DNA of 64,000 nt. It comes from Methanosarcina thermophila TM-1 (lineage in GTDB: Archaea > Halobacteriota > Methanosarcinia > Methanosarcinales > Methanosarcinaceae). Both the position numbers and the translations under genes were made by a program. Under the pieces are notes generated by a model, which saw only the letters and a list, made by a program, of their open reading frames with translations, did not search any database and was not told the DNA's origin. Position 1 is the stretch's first letter; every line of letters begins with the position of its first letter. Of the stretch, positions 55,578 through 64,000 are shown piece after piece. The stretch spans positions 2,983,877-3,047,876 of the forward strand of contig NZ_CP009501.1 in NCBI RefSeq assembly GCF_000969885.1. The letters run 5' to 3'.

Positions 55578-56828
55578 TTAACGGCTCGGGGTTGAAGTAG
55601 TTACGGGATTGAGATATTTTCCCGGGTTATTGAGGAAATCCAGCGAAATAGTATAAAATATCTCCGTGCCCGTAATAAGTATCGTCTCATCAATATCGAA
55701 TGTGCATGAGTGGTTGATTTCCACAATATTTTTTTCCGGATTGCGGGTACCCAGGGAAAGGAAAATTCCTGGAACTTTCTGCAGGTAACTTGCAAAATCT
55801 TCGGCAGCAAAGGTTTTTTCGATCTCAGGATAGATTGTGAGCTCCGGGAAATTCTCCTGAAGCTTTGAGTTTACCGCGTCTGCAAACACCGGGTCATTGA
55901 CAAGGACAGGATAACCGTGCAGTATATCAAGCTTGTAGTCAGGGAAGCCTGAAAATTCTTCTCCAGGCTTTACATACCTTTTTACCACTTTTTCCAGGCA
56001 TTCCTCTATTGTCCTGTCGATGATATCTGTAGTCTCCCGGTCAAAGGTCCGATAACTTCCAAGGATCTCTACAGCATCGGGAATTCGATTGAACTGGGCT
56101 CCCCCTCTAATTCTTCCCACTCCAATGATATACCTGTCCGGTTCAAGCTGCTTTTCCAGAGCAGAATAAAGGCTGTTTATGAAATCCACTGACATTCGAA
56201 CCGGATCGATGCATTTTTGAGGTAGTGAGATATGGCCCCCTTTTCCTCTAAGGATCACTTCAAATCGATTGGTGCTTGCCATGAAAGGTCCTGGACGGAG
56301 ACCCACGCTTCCTGATTCGTGATTGGTAAAGATGTGCATCCCCATAATCGCATCCACACCCTCAAGCCCTCCTTCTGCAATTACCCTTTCAGCGCCTCCC
56401 GGAGGGATCTCTTCAGCAGGCTGGAAGATAAGGCGGACTTCTCCTGGAAAATCCCGTTTTTCCTGAAATAGCTTCGCAGTTCCAAAAAGCATTGCCATAT
56501 GCCCGTCATGCCCGCAGGCGTGCATTACTCCCTTATTTCTGGATATGTATTCGCTATTCTTTTCAGTTAATTCTTCCTGCACCTGCAACCCATCTATATC
56601 AGATCGAAGTGCAATACAGGGACCGGGTGAAGTTCCTTTGATGCTTGCAAGTACGCCTGTATCTGCAATTTTTCTGGCTTCTATTCCCATTTCCTCAAGT
56701 ATTTTCAGGATTCTTTTCTGGGTCTCGTACTCCTCAAAACTGAGTTCAGGGTATCTATGAAACTCGCGCCTGAGCTGTATAATCCAGGTTTCAAGCGCTT
56801 CTGCACTGGGGTTCTCTCTCAAAAGCAT
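55578..56828 (-). CDS. M20 family amidohydrolase (N-acyl amino acid or peptide deacylase)
   Basis: The 416-aa zinc hydrolase has the ligands in MHACGHDGHMAMLFG (the H-A-C-G-H-D motif), IFQPAEEIPPGGAE, and MGMHIFTNHESG. A lid domain follows (VILRGKGGHISLPQKCIDP), and the last ligand region is EINHSCTFDIDE. These are typical of hippurate/indole-3-acetyl-amino acid hydrolases and N-acetyl-diaminopimelate deacetylases. The exact substrate cannot be told. Active-site residues appear intact. Confidence 0.9.
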   Translation of the reverse strand: MLLRENPSAEALETWIIQLRREFHRYPELSFEEYETQKRILKILEEMGIEARKIADTGVLASIKGTSPGPCIALRSDIDGLQVQEELTEKNSEYISRNKGVMHACGHDGHMAMLFGTAKLFQEKRDFPGEVRLIFQPAEEIPPGGAERVIAEGGLEGVDAIMGMHIFTNHESGSVGLRPGPFMASTNRFEVILRGKGGHISLPQKCIDPVRMSVDFINSLYSALEKQLEPDRYIIGVGRIRGGAQFNRIPDAVEILGSYRTFDRETTDIIDRTIEECLEKVVKRYVKPGEEFSGFPDYKLDILHGYPVLVNDPVFADAVNSKLQENFPELTIYPEIEKTFAAEDFASYLQKVPGIFLSLGTRNPEKNIVEINHSCTFDIDETILITGTEIFYTISLDFLNNPGKYLNPVTTSTPSR

Positions 56829-57033
56829 TACCTCGGATGTTCTGCACCTGCAGTCTATTCCGTTTCTGGTCTGTACATTTATCTCTGGTTACATTTACTG
56901 TCCGTAATATTCACTGTTTGTGATCTTAATAATCTTTTAATTTGCAATGCACTATTTTAATATTCTTTATTTGTGTTTTATTTTATTCCTGAGTATATCC
57001 CCCTTAAATATTTGTAAGTTCAGGTATATTACT

Positions 57034-57081
57034 CCGACTTATTATCTACCTGACTTTCCGACTTATTATCTACCTGACTTT
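57034..57081. repeat. 24-bp perfect tandem duplication
   Basis: CCGACTTATTATCTACC followed by TGACTTT occurs twice in direct succession (57034-57057 and 57058-57081). It lies in the 450-bp upstream region of the nucleotidyltransferase gene. The rest of 56829-57275 is AT-rich, with TATA-like ATATATGAATT near 57153. A GGTTTTGTTAAAAACC-like stem is at 57129. Confidence 0.85.
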
Positions 57082-57275
57082 ATCACACTATCTGGTTCAG
57101 TACTTTTCGCTAAAGCCTTTTTTTGAAAGGTTTTGTTAAAAACCTGATAGTTATATATGAATTGTACAATACATTTCCTTGCGTTTATTATAAATTCTTA
57201 TAAAGCCCGACTGTTGAAATTCCATAAAATCCGGGTACTTTCTGGTACTCTTGTAAGCTACAGGGATGATATAAA

Positions 57276-58217
57276 ATGCTCAAAACACGTCTGAGGGATT
57301 TCCTTGTTACGAAAGATAACTGGCTCTTTGCAGTTTCTGATTATTTCCGCTCCGATGGAATCCGGGCTACACTCCGTTACGTGCCCGATAAAAACGGGGA
57401 GAGGGAGTTAAACGGATTACGATACAAAAAATATGACTTTGGTCCGGCTTTCGAATTCATGAAGGAGCACAAGCCTGAGTGGGTGCAGGATGTTCATGTA
57501 GTCCCAGTATCCGAGGTAAAACAGGTGCTTCGTCCTTCCGATGTGATTCCCAAACTTGTTAATTCTGACCGCCGCGTAAGGTCAATTGTAAAGACACTCG
57601 ATCAGGCAGGTATTCCAAGGACAAGCATGGGAGTTACAGGCTCAATGCTTGCAGGTCTCCAGAATGAAAGCTCGGACATTGACTTTGTTGTATACGGTCC
57701 TATGTGGTTCAGAGCAAGAGATGCAATAAGCGCTGCAAAACAACAGGAAGGACCCATTGAAGAAATCGATGAGGAGATGTGGCAGAGAATCTACAGGAAG
57801 AGAATCCCAGACATCTCATTTGACGAATTCATGCTTCATGAGTCCAGAAAAGGCAATCGGGGCATGGTTGAGGGCACTTATTTTGACCTTCTCTTTGTGA
57901 GGGAATGGGACCAGATAAAAGAACCTCTCCTGCGCGGAAAGGATACCGTAAATATGAAAATTGAAGCCAGGGTCACGAATGCCGATTTCGCTTTTGACAG
58001 CCCCGCCTACTACAAAGTCGAACACGATGAAATCGACCATGTGCTCTCATATACCCATACCTATGCAGGTCAAGCCCTTCCCGGGGAGCTTATAGAAGTC
58101 CGCGGTATTGTCGAAGAAGTAGGAGACATCAAGCGGCTTGTTGTGGGCACCTCCAGGGAGCCAAAAGGGGAATGGATAAGATCTCTCACCTGGCTTGAGA
58201 AGTGCGGGTATCTCTGA
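57276..58217 (+). CDS. Predicted nucleotidyltransferase (pol-beta superfamily, COG1665-like)
   Basis: The 313-aa protein has the nucleotidyltransferase signature TGSMLAGLQNESSDIDFVVYG (Gly-Ser, then Asp-x-Asp) near residues 127-147, and later EGTYFDLLFVREWD, which supplies a third acidic residue. The N-terminal region (DYFRSDGIRATLRYVPD) and C-terminal GELIEVRGIVEEVGDIKRL, an OB-like segment, flank it. These match conserved archaeal predicted nucleotidyltransferases. Whether it transfers a nucleotide to RNA, protein or a small molecule is unknown. Confidence 0.8.
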   Translation: MLKTRLRDFLVTKDNWLFAVSDYFRSDGIRATLRYVPDKNGERELNGLRYKKYDFGPAFEFMKEHKPEWVQDVHVVPVSEVKQVLRPSDVIPKLVNSDRRVRSIVKTLDQAGIPRTSMGVTGSMLAGLQNESSDIDFVVYGPMWFRARDAISAAKQQEGPIEEIDEEMWQRIYRKRIPDISFDEFMLHESRKGNRGMVEGTYFDLLFVREWDQIKEPLLRGKDTVNMKIEARVTNADFAFDSPAYYKVEHDEIDHVLSYTHTYAGQALPGELIEVRGIVEEVGDIKRLVVGTSREPKGEWIRSLTWLEKCGYL

Positions 58218-58390
58218 AGAGCAGAACATCAATTAAAGGGATTTAAACTTTTATAAAGGGATTTGAACTTTTATCTCGTGTATTCCGGGTAAGAAAACGA
58301 TCCAGATGACAAATGAATCCAAAAAAGTGTCTTCCTAAAAGAGACCTTTGATAACTTAATTTTTGCCCTGTTTGTCTCTCCTTTCTTGGA

Positions 58391-59725
58391 TTACATCCTT
58401 TTCTTCAATATCCCATACAAAATCAGTAATTCAGCCACTACAAAGGTTGCCCCAGGCCCGGGAGAGCTTTTCTTTTCTTTTTTTTCTATATCTGAAGCAG
58501 TGACTCCCTGTTTTTCCTTATCAGAGTTTGTCTTATCATCAGAGATGTCTTCTTTGCTCAGGGTCCGATTTTCTCCTGTTCTGGCTGGTGAAATCTCAAC
58601 CGATTGGGTCTTCTCTTCAATCCCTGAGATTGCAAAAGGAGAAAAGCCTGGGGTTTCTGCGGTAAAATAGAAGTAATTTTCATCTTCTCCATTGATGGAT
58701 GTGGGCGGTGGATTCCATGAGTCCTTATCGTACCGGTACAGATTCACAGTATTTTCTCTAACTCGGTGATCGGCAATCCAGGCTTTACTCACTCTGAAAT
58801 TTATTCTGGCGTTTTCAAAATTCTCAGGGCTTGAAAAACCGCTGTTTCCGATCCAGATGTTTATGTTTCTGTAAACCGTTCCCGGTGCAGGTTCCTTAAC
58901 GATTGAAGATGTGTTTTTCAGTATCTCTACAATGGCAGTTATCTTTCCGAAGTTCTTTTTTGGGTCGAATTCTACAGTAGCTATATCATTTATCTCGTTT
59001 TTAAAAGTAAAGCATGTGTGAGTACCTTTGAAAACCTGTTCACTCGAAACTTCCTTTAATTCAATATTCCTGGTTGATTCCGGAGAGCCTGCACCTCCTC
59101 CGCCTCCACTTCCCCCTCTACTTCCTCCGCTTCCGCTGTTTTCTTCTTCTCTACCTTCGTCTCCGCTACTTCCTCCTTCACTTCCTTCGCCTCCACTACT
59201 TACAGAGAAATCAACCTCCGAAGGAGGATAAGTAATTGTTACTTCTGAAAAACCTTCTACAGGGACATCAGGAACGGAGTAAGCGGAGACTTTGCCCGAA
59301 ATTGAAAAGTTACCAAGCTGGGAATTTAAAGGCACGGTCACATTATACATAACTGTCTTTTCTTCTCCGGCAGAGAGCTTCTCAATCCAGATCCATTCCA
59401 GAGTGGATGCTTTAAAAAAATTGGTTTCCGGAAATATAGTCCCACTATTCTCCGAATAGTTCTCTGAATAGTTTACATGCCACCCGTCAGGAAGATTCTC
59501 ATCAAGTACCAGGGCTTCAACCTCGTGGTCTGCCTTTATATGTACAGTTACTACAAAACTCTCGCCTGGATAAACTGTTTCGGAAGAGATTTCTCTGCTT
59601 GCTTCTATCTCTGCGGCTGAGGCGGGGAGAACCACCCAGACAAGCAGAATAATCAAAGTAAAACCTGATACAAAGCCAGGCAATTTAATCCTGCTTTTAG
59701 TCCTGAGAACTCTGATAATATTCAT
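58391..59725 (-). CDS. PGF-pre-PGF domain surface protein
   Basis: The 444-aa protein has an N-terminal signal helix (FTLIILLVWVVLPASAAE) and an outer beta-rich domain. A Gly/Ser/Glu-rich linker follows (SSGGEGSEGGSSGDEG), then a PGF-pre-PGF-type domain (IATVEFDPKKNFGKIT; ENTVNLYRYDKDSWNPPPT; YFYFTAETPGFSPFAISGIE). The last ~20 residues, GPGATFVVAELLILYG then basic KKRM, form a sorting-like C-terminus, a variant of the PGF-CTERM signal used by archaeosortase. It would be anchored at the cell surface. The PGPG is a departure from the standard PGF. Confidence 0.82.
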   Translation of the reverse strand: MNIIRVLRTKSRIKLPGFVSGFTLIILLVWVVLPASAAEIEASREISSETVYPGESFVVTVHIKADHEVEALVLDENLPDGWHVNYSENYSENSGTIFPETNFFKASTLEWIWIEKLSAGEEKTVMYNVTVPLNSQLGNFSISGKVSAYSVPDVPVEGFSEVTITYPPSEVDFSVSSGGEGSEGGSSGDEGREEENSGSGGSRGGSGGGGGAGSPESTRNIELKEVSSEQVFKGTHTCFTFKNEINDIATVEFDPKKNFGKITAIVEILKNTSSIVKEPAPGTVYRNINIWIGNSGFSSPENFENARINFRVSKAWIADHRVRENTVNLYRYDKDSWNPPPTSINGEDENYFYFTAETPGFSPFAISGIEEKTQSVEISPARTGENRTLSKEDISDDKTNSDKEKQGVTASDIEKKEKKSSPGPGATFVVAELLILYGILKKRM

Positions 59726-60012
59726 AGGAATGAATCCACAATTATTTTTAATGTCCTTTATGTTCTAAAACATATTAAAATTATTAATTACGTATTGGAG
59801 TATATTATTATAACTGTTCCTATTTTTTATACCGATTTTCGAATAAAAATCTCAAGTCACAGTATTTCCAAAAAGCAGGAACAGGATGAGGAATCTGATA
59901 GAATGTTACACAGGAAGCTCTATAGAAAATCGAGGAGAATATCTGGTGGATAACTTCAATTATATTTGCAGTCAAAGCCAAATATAAATAAGACAGTTAC
60001 TATTATACTCTT

Positions 60013-61533
60013 ATGAAAAGACAAAAAAGTTATCTCTGGTTTATTCTGGCATTAAGCTTTTTTTTAACCGCAATTGCAGCTTTCATATATCCCGGTTTTG
60101 CCTTGCATCCTGATTTTACGGAAGACAGGGATCAGGCATATAGATCTGAAACTGCAGTTAATGGGATTAAATCCAGTTCAAGCATTGTTACTGAGGTCGA
60201 ATATCCAAATCCTCTGGTTATTTTTAAAGCAGATGCCGCGACAATAGGTTCAGGCACTGAGGTTACTGTTTACAACAATAACCTTGCCCTTGTAAAGGAA
60301 AGAAGAGAGCTTGAGCTCAATTCCGGGGTCAACACGGTCAAATATACCGATGTTGCTGCTCTTATTGATCCTACATCAGTAATGTTTGAGGACACAAGGA
60401 ATAAGGACACTGCCGTGCTGGAACAGAACTACGAATACGATCTTGTAAGCGGGCAGAAGCTTCTACAGAAATTTCTGGACAAGGAAATCACCGTAACCGA
60501 AAAAGAAGGGGACACATATGCAGGCACACTATTGAGTTACGACGGTGGGGTAGTACTCAGGTTGAGTGACGGTAAAGTTGTAACGATTTCCGAAGTCTCG
60601 AAAGTTGAATTCCCAGATTCGGCGAACCTGCTTACAAAACCCACCTTAGTCTGGCAGGTCTATTCGCCTTCGGCAGGTAAGCGAGATGTCCTTACTTCCT
60701 ATCTTACGGGCGGTATGAGCTGGAAAGCTGATTATATCGTAAAAACAAATGCAGACGATACGAAAGCCGACATCCAGGGTTGGGTCAGCATAGATAATTC
60801 TGCAGGCACAACCTATGAGAATGCCAGGCTGAAACTTGTTGCAGGGGAAGTTCACCGCGTAGTCACGCCCACATATCCCCTATATGAGGATGAAGCTGCG
60901 GTAGAAGTCGCAGAAGAATCTTTAGGGGCAAAGGATAGTTTTGTTGAGGAGTCCCTTTTTGAATACCATCTCTATACTCTTGAAAGGCCAGCCACCCTCA
61001 AAAACAACCAGGTAAAACAGCTTTCCCTGCTCTCTGCTGATGCCGTGCCTGTAAAAAAGGAACTCGTGTTTGATGTCACAAAAAGCAACGATGTCCGGGC
61101 AGTCCTTACTCTGAACAATTCAAAAGAAAGAGGTCTTGGAATGCCTCTCCCTGCCGGAACTATAAGGGTTTATAAAGCTGATTCTCAGGGACAGCTCCAG
61201 TTCCTCGGGGAAGACCGGATAGAGCATACCCCAAAAGATGAAGAGGTAGAGGTTTTTGTCGGAAACGCTTTTGATGTAACAGGCAAAAGAACCCGGACCA
61301 ACTACGACAGACTGACCAAATACGCTTGGAAAGAGAGTTATGAGACCGAAATCAAAAACCATAAATCTCAGCCCCAGAAAGTGAAGGTTCTGGAGCATTT
61401 CTACGGCGAATGGAAAATCACAAACACCTCTGACCCATACGTGAAAAAAGATGCCTATACCGCCGAATGGGAAGTAACCGTCCCCGCGGACAGCTCAAAG
61501 AAAATCACCTACACCGTAGAACTCAGCTATTAA
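60013..61533 (+). CDS. DUF4139 domain protein, secreted or membrane-anchored
   Basis: The 506-aa protein has an N-terminal membrane/signal helix (WFILALSFFLTAIAAFIYP) and then the DUF4139 region: EVTVYNNNLALVKERRELEL, followed by YTDVAALIDPTSVMFEDT, and GGMSWKADYIVKTNADDT. The C-terminal beta sandwich continues to the end (EWEVTVPADSSKKITYTV). The function of this family is not established. A TATA-like AAATATAAATAAG at 59980-59992 lies just upstream of the ATG, so the transcript may be nearly leaderless. Confidence 0.85.
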   Translation: MKRQKSYLWFILALSFFLTAIAAFIYPGFALHPDFTEDRDQAYRSETAVNGIKSSSSIVTEVEYPNPLVIFKADAATIGSGTEVTVYNNNLALVKERRELELNSGVNTVKYTDVAALIDPTSVMFEDTRNKDTAVLEQNYEYDLVSGQKLLQKFLDKEITVTEKEGDTYAGTLLSYDGGVVLRLSDGKVVTISEVSKVEFPDSANLLTKPTLVWQVYSPSAGKRDVLTSYLTGGMSWKADYIVKTNADDTKADIQGWVSIDNSAGTTYENARLKLVAGEVHRVVTPTYPLYEDEAAVEVAEESLGAKDSFVEESLFEYHLYTLERPATLKNNQVKQLSLLSADAVPVKKELVFDVTKSNDVRAVLTLNNSKERGLGMPLPAGTIRVYKADSQGQLQFLGEDRIEHTPKDEEVEVFVGNAFDVTGKRTRTNYDRLTKYAWKESYETEIKNHKSQPQKVKVLEHFYGEWKITNTSDPYVKKDAYTAEWEVTVPADSSKKITYTVELSY

Positions 61534-61663
61534 AACAAAAATAACATCAAACTGCCAAATAGAGACTCTACGCCCAGGTGACCACATAAAACCAACAAGG
61601 ATACGAAAAAATAGAAAAACAGCAAAACAGAAAAACAGTAATAAATATTTTTTATTTAGCCCA

Positions 61664-61775
61664 CTTGACCAAAGCCGTTGCGCCGTTTGACCACGCCGTT
61701 GCTCGGAGTTTTCGCTCAAGCCTTTTTTCAAAAGGCTTGTGATCAAACTTTTTCAGAAAAAGTTTGCGTTCAAGT
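61664..61775 (-). repeat. Dispersed ~110-bp intergenic repeat, copy 2 (inverted)
   Basis: The reverse complement of this stretch matches 6551-6660 nearly base for base: CGCAAACTTTTTC, AAAAAGTTTGATCACAAGCC, GGCTTGAGCGAAAAC, then GGCGTGGTCAA and GGCGCAACGGC. There are only about ten differences. Several self-complementary stems (AAGCC...GGCTT; AACTTTTTC...GAAAAAGTT) lie within it. It sits after the DUF4139 gene. The surrounding gap 61534-61962 also holds the hairpin described next. Confidence 0.75.
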
Positions 61776-61860
61776 TTTTTCAAAAAAGGCTTGTGATCGT
61801 ATCTTTCTTAAAAGTCTGCGGGACTGAGCAAAAACACGTAAAATTTCTATCCCTAAATAA

Positions 61861-61920
61861 GCCCTCTTGAGCGAACGAAGTGAGCGAAAAGGGCACCGTC
61901 CTCCCGAGACAGGACTCGGG
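61861..61920 (+). promoter_or_regulatory. Structured sequence upstream of pheA
   Basis: GCCCTCTT pairs with AAAAGGGC across GAGCGAACGAAGTGAGCG, and CCCGAG (61903-61908) pairs with CTCGGG (61915-61920) around a 6-nt loop. The two stems lie 43 nt before the pheA start. They might form a regulatory leader or a small intergenic repeat; GAGCGAACGAAGTGAGCG-type words are common in intergenic palindromes. Confidence 0.4.
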
Positions 61921-61962
61921 CGCAAAAACTTATTATTATCATGCCGGCAATTAACCCTTGAG

Positions 61963-62913
61963 ATGATTATAGGTGTAATGGGTCCCGAGGGCTCGTACTC
62001 GGAAAAAGCTGCAAAATTATGGATTCAGAAAAAAATGCTCGATGACGCCGAAATCCGTTATTTTGCAGATATAGAGGATGCGTTTCAGGCAGTTGTAGAG
62101 GGAAAATCCGATTTCTCAGTAATTCCGATAGAAAACTCTATTGAAGGCTCGGTAGGGGTTACTCTCGATCTGCTTCTTGAGAGCGGGGCTGAGATAATCG
62201 GAGAAATTGTTGTCAAAATCGAACACTGCCTGCTCTCGAAAGGCGAGCCTGAGAAAATCAGGGTTATACTTTCGCACCCACAGGGGCTTGCCCAGTGCAG
62301 ACACTTCCTGAAAACTAACTTCCCTGAGGCAGAACTCAGGAGTACAGGCAGCACTTCCCACGCAGCAAGGCTTGCATGCGAGTTTGAAGAGATGGCAGCG
62401 ATAGCCTCCCCTGAGGCTGCCGAATGCTATGGGTTAAAAGTGCTTCTCTCAAACATTCAGGACCGGAAGGAGAATTACACCCGTTTCATTGTTTTGCGAG
62501 CCTCAGAGAAAAATCGGGTTCAGCAAGTTTCCTTTACTGCAGAAAATGAGTCAGATGAAGTAAAATCATATTCCAGCCCTGAACAAGAATCGGAGCGCGA
62601 GTTTTATCCTGAAAGTAAAACCGAGCCTGAGCACTCCAGCCTTTCGGCTTCCAAAACCTCCATTATAGTATATCTTGAGAAAGACAGACCTGGTGCATTA
62701 TACGAAATTCTCGGAGCATTTGCAAAAAACAGTATCAACCTCACAAGGATCGAATCCAGACCCTCGAAAAAGGAACTCGGAGACTATTATTTCTACATTG
62801 ATTTTGAAGGGAGAGCCAGCGATCCAGTTGTAAAAGAGGCGTTAAAAGAAATAGAGAACAAAATTCATACCCTGAAAATACTGGGTTCATATCCTGCTTT
62901 TAAAAAGCTGTAA
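61963..62913 (+). CDS. pheA: Prephenate dehydratase
   Basis: This enzyme converts prephenate to phenylpyruvate in phenylalanine synthesis. ATG 61963 starts IGVMGPEGSYSEKAA, the family opening. VIPIENSIEGSVGVTLDLL and SHPQGLAQCRHFL follow, and ENYTRFIVL holds the conserved T-R-F. The C-terminal ACT domain (GALYEILGAFAKNSINLTRIE, with ESRP) gives feedback control by phenylalanine. Between the catalytic and ACT domains is an extra Glu/Ser-rich linker of ~45 residues (PEQESEREFYPESKTEPEH), longer than usual. A longer ORF from 61867 reads through the upstream stems and is not favoured. Confidence 0.93.
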   Translation: MIIGVMGPEGSYSEKAAKLWIQKKMLDDAEIRYFADIEDAFQAVVEGKSDFSVIPIENSIEGSVGVTLDLLLESGAEIIGEIVVKIEHCLLSKGEPEKIRVILSHPQGLAQCRHFLKTNFPEAELRSTGSTSHAARLACEFEEMAAIASPEAAECYGLKVLLSNIQDRKENYTRFIVLRASEKNRVQQVSFTAENESDEVKSYSSPEQESEREFYPESKTEPEHSSLSASKTSIIVYLEKDRPGALYEILGAFAKNSINLTRIESRPSKKELGDYYFYIDFEGRASDPVVKEALKEIENKIHTLKILGSYPAFKKL

Positions 62914-63205
62914 TTACTCAGATTTAGAATTCCACACTATTTATGTTATTATTTACAGAAAGCGGTAATAAGATGTCTGCATGTTAGAAAGCATAAATCT
63001 AAAGACAGAGTTTTCTAAATATCGGTTTAGTGCACGGATTTGAAAAATGCATGTTCCAGAACGTGTACTTTTATATACTATCTTTCTATACTATCTTTCT
63101 AGAAGATCTTCTTATAGTATATTTGCATGTTTCATGCACAGGTCTTACTCATGATTATTCATTATCACAGCCGTTTTCCAGGCTGCAAAAAGGAGCGAGG
63201 TTGCT

Positions 63206-64000
63206 CTGAGTATTGAAGAAATAGTAAAAAGACACGAATCAGCCCTAAAAAAATATAGATTACTCTATGCTTTTGCAGACCTGTTTGCAAGCTTTCTTGT
63301 AATTTATGTCCTTTTCGTGCTTTTCAATATGCAAGATTTATTTCTAATGTTTAGCACTTTCGAACCTTATACCGGTGCAAGATACAATATTCTGGGCTTC
63401 AATGCTCTTTTTGAAACGCTGGGGCTTATTTCCCTGGCTTTTATCCTCTCTCTTATCCTAACAGCCGTCAGGCACTATAGGGCTGAAAAGAAAGATGCGA
63501 TTGCCCTCATAGAGGAAACACACCCTGTACTCAGGGAAAGATTGAGGACTGCATACGATAACCGCAATATTGACAATATTATTGTCCGGGACCTTATAGG
63601 CGGGGTAATAATCGATTCGAAATCCGTGAAGTCCTCTTCCTTTCTTAATCGGAAAAAGCTTGCAAGAGACCTGGTTGTAATAGTATTTGCATTTACCGTT
63701 CTTGCATACGTTGCAGGAACTGGATACCAGACAACGCTCAGCCCCACTGACCTTAATGGAGTGATTGAAAATATTCCCTTTGTCTCGAATTCGAATAGCG
63801 AGCTTTACCCTGTAGAGGAGAACGGTGGGACCTCGAATAATGAGAGCCAGGAAGACATTTTCGGAGAGCCTGCCGTTATCGTTGTGGAAGGCAAGGAAGT
63901 TGACCTGAAAATCCCTCCAGGTGCGGGGCAGGGTTTTACAAGCCAGGAAACAGGAGAACAGATTAACGGATCATTTATCCAGTCAGGCACGGTAAACCCT
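63206..64000 (+). CDS. Conserved archaeal membrane protein (partial, runs off the window)
   Basis: The open frame extends to the window edge. Near the N-terminus it reads SIEEIVKRHESALKKYRLLY, then a membrane helix (LFASFLVIYVLFVLFNM). A second helix (TLGLISLAFILSLILTAV) follows, then a charged region (EETHPVLRERLRTAYDNRN), a third helix (LVVIVFAFTVLAYVAG) and an outer Ser/Asn/Glu-rich part. This looks like archaeal membrane proteins of unknown function. No ATG precedes it: CTG 63206, 10 nt after AGGAG, is my best guess for the start, with ATT 63212 or a longer lead also possible. Confidence 0.6.
   Translation, partial: MSIEEIVKRHESALKKYRLLYAFADLFASFLVIYVLFVLFNMQDLFLMFSTFEPYTGARYNILGFNALFETLGLISLAFILSLILTAVRHYRAEKKDAIALIEETHPVLRERLRTAYDNRNIDNIIVRDLIGGVIIDSKSVKSSSFLNRKKLARDLVVIVFAFTVLAYVAGTGYQTTLSPTDLNGVIENIPFVSNSNSELYPVEENGGTSNNESQEDIFGEPAVIVVEGKEVDLKIPPGAGQGFTSQETGEQINGSFIQSGTVNP

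Noticed and set aside
59028-59231. Proline-rich plus-strand ORF
   Set aside because: It is the antisense of the Gly/Ser/Glu linker of the surface protein.

Overview
This window reads as a chromosomal segment of a methanogenic archaeon of the genus Methanosarcina, most like M. mazei. The evidence is the gene set (Mre11-Rad50, an archaeal STT3/AglB oligosaccharyltransferase, a PGF-pre-PGF surface protein, archaeal TATA-type promoters), the long AT-rich spacers between genes, and a 37-nt CRISPR repeat of the type I associate with Methanosarcina. I found no rRNA or tRNA gene.

Layout. (1) 0.3-13.2 kb is a housekeeping block: mre11-rad50 on the plus strand; then, on the minus strand, a CDIN1/TPD-type putative nuclease, a cysteine-rich Methanosarcina-type protein, PRPP synthetase, a small ORF with moaC, and a bifunctional NAD(P)HX epimerase/dehydratase; then a plus-strand RCK-DHH-DHHA1 phosphoesterase. 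(2) 13.6-32.9 kb is a surface-glycan region: minus-strand aglB; a plus-strand operon (GT4, Wzm-like permease, Wzt-like ATPase, coiled-coil methyltransferase, GT4-GT4 fusion, GT4); then a minus-strand group (large GT-C-like membrane protein, methyltransferase, flippase-like protein, GT2, GT4, GT2). The ABC pair and its neighbours look like an export route for a lipid-linked polysaccharide. (3) 33.2-36.6 kb has WrbA, a 54-aa zinc-ribbon protein and a GH15 glucoamylase gene that appears broken twice: ATT where the start codon should be, and an in-frame TGA upstream of the catalytic-base motif.

(4) 36.6-50.0 kb is a complete type I (I-B-like) CRISPR-Cas locus: a frameshifted csa3 regulator gene, then cas8-cas7-cas5-cas3-cas6-cas1-cas2-cas4, a leader, and an array of 55 full-length repeats plus one truncated repeat (45985-50019). 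Effector and adaptation genes look intact; only the regulator is broken. (5) 50.0-54.7 kb is an AT-rich accessory island of small unrecognised genes and decayed coding fragments. It contains three stray copies of a different 30-nt CRISPR-type repeat, two of them enclosing one 35-nt spacer, and overlapping small-gene operons on both strands. This is the best place here to look for something undescribed. (6) 55.0-64.0 kb returns to ordinary genes: GNAT acetyltransferase, M20 amidohydrolase, a predicted nucleotidyltransferase, a PGF-pre-PGF surface protein, a DUF4139 protein, prephenate dehydratase, and a membrane protein that runs off the end.

Non-coding structure: a ~110-bp dispersed repeat is present in inverted orientation at 6.55 and 61.66 kb; a ~155-bp tandem duplication covers the 5' end of the GT2 gene at 30.0 kb; shorter tandem repeats lie at 5.3, 27.9 and 57.0 kb. 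All functions come from reading motifs by eye. No database search was run.
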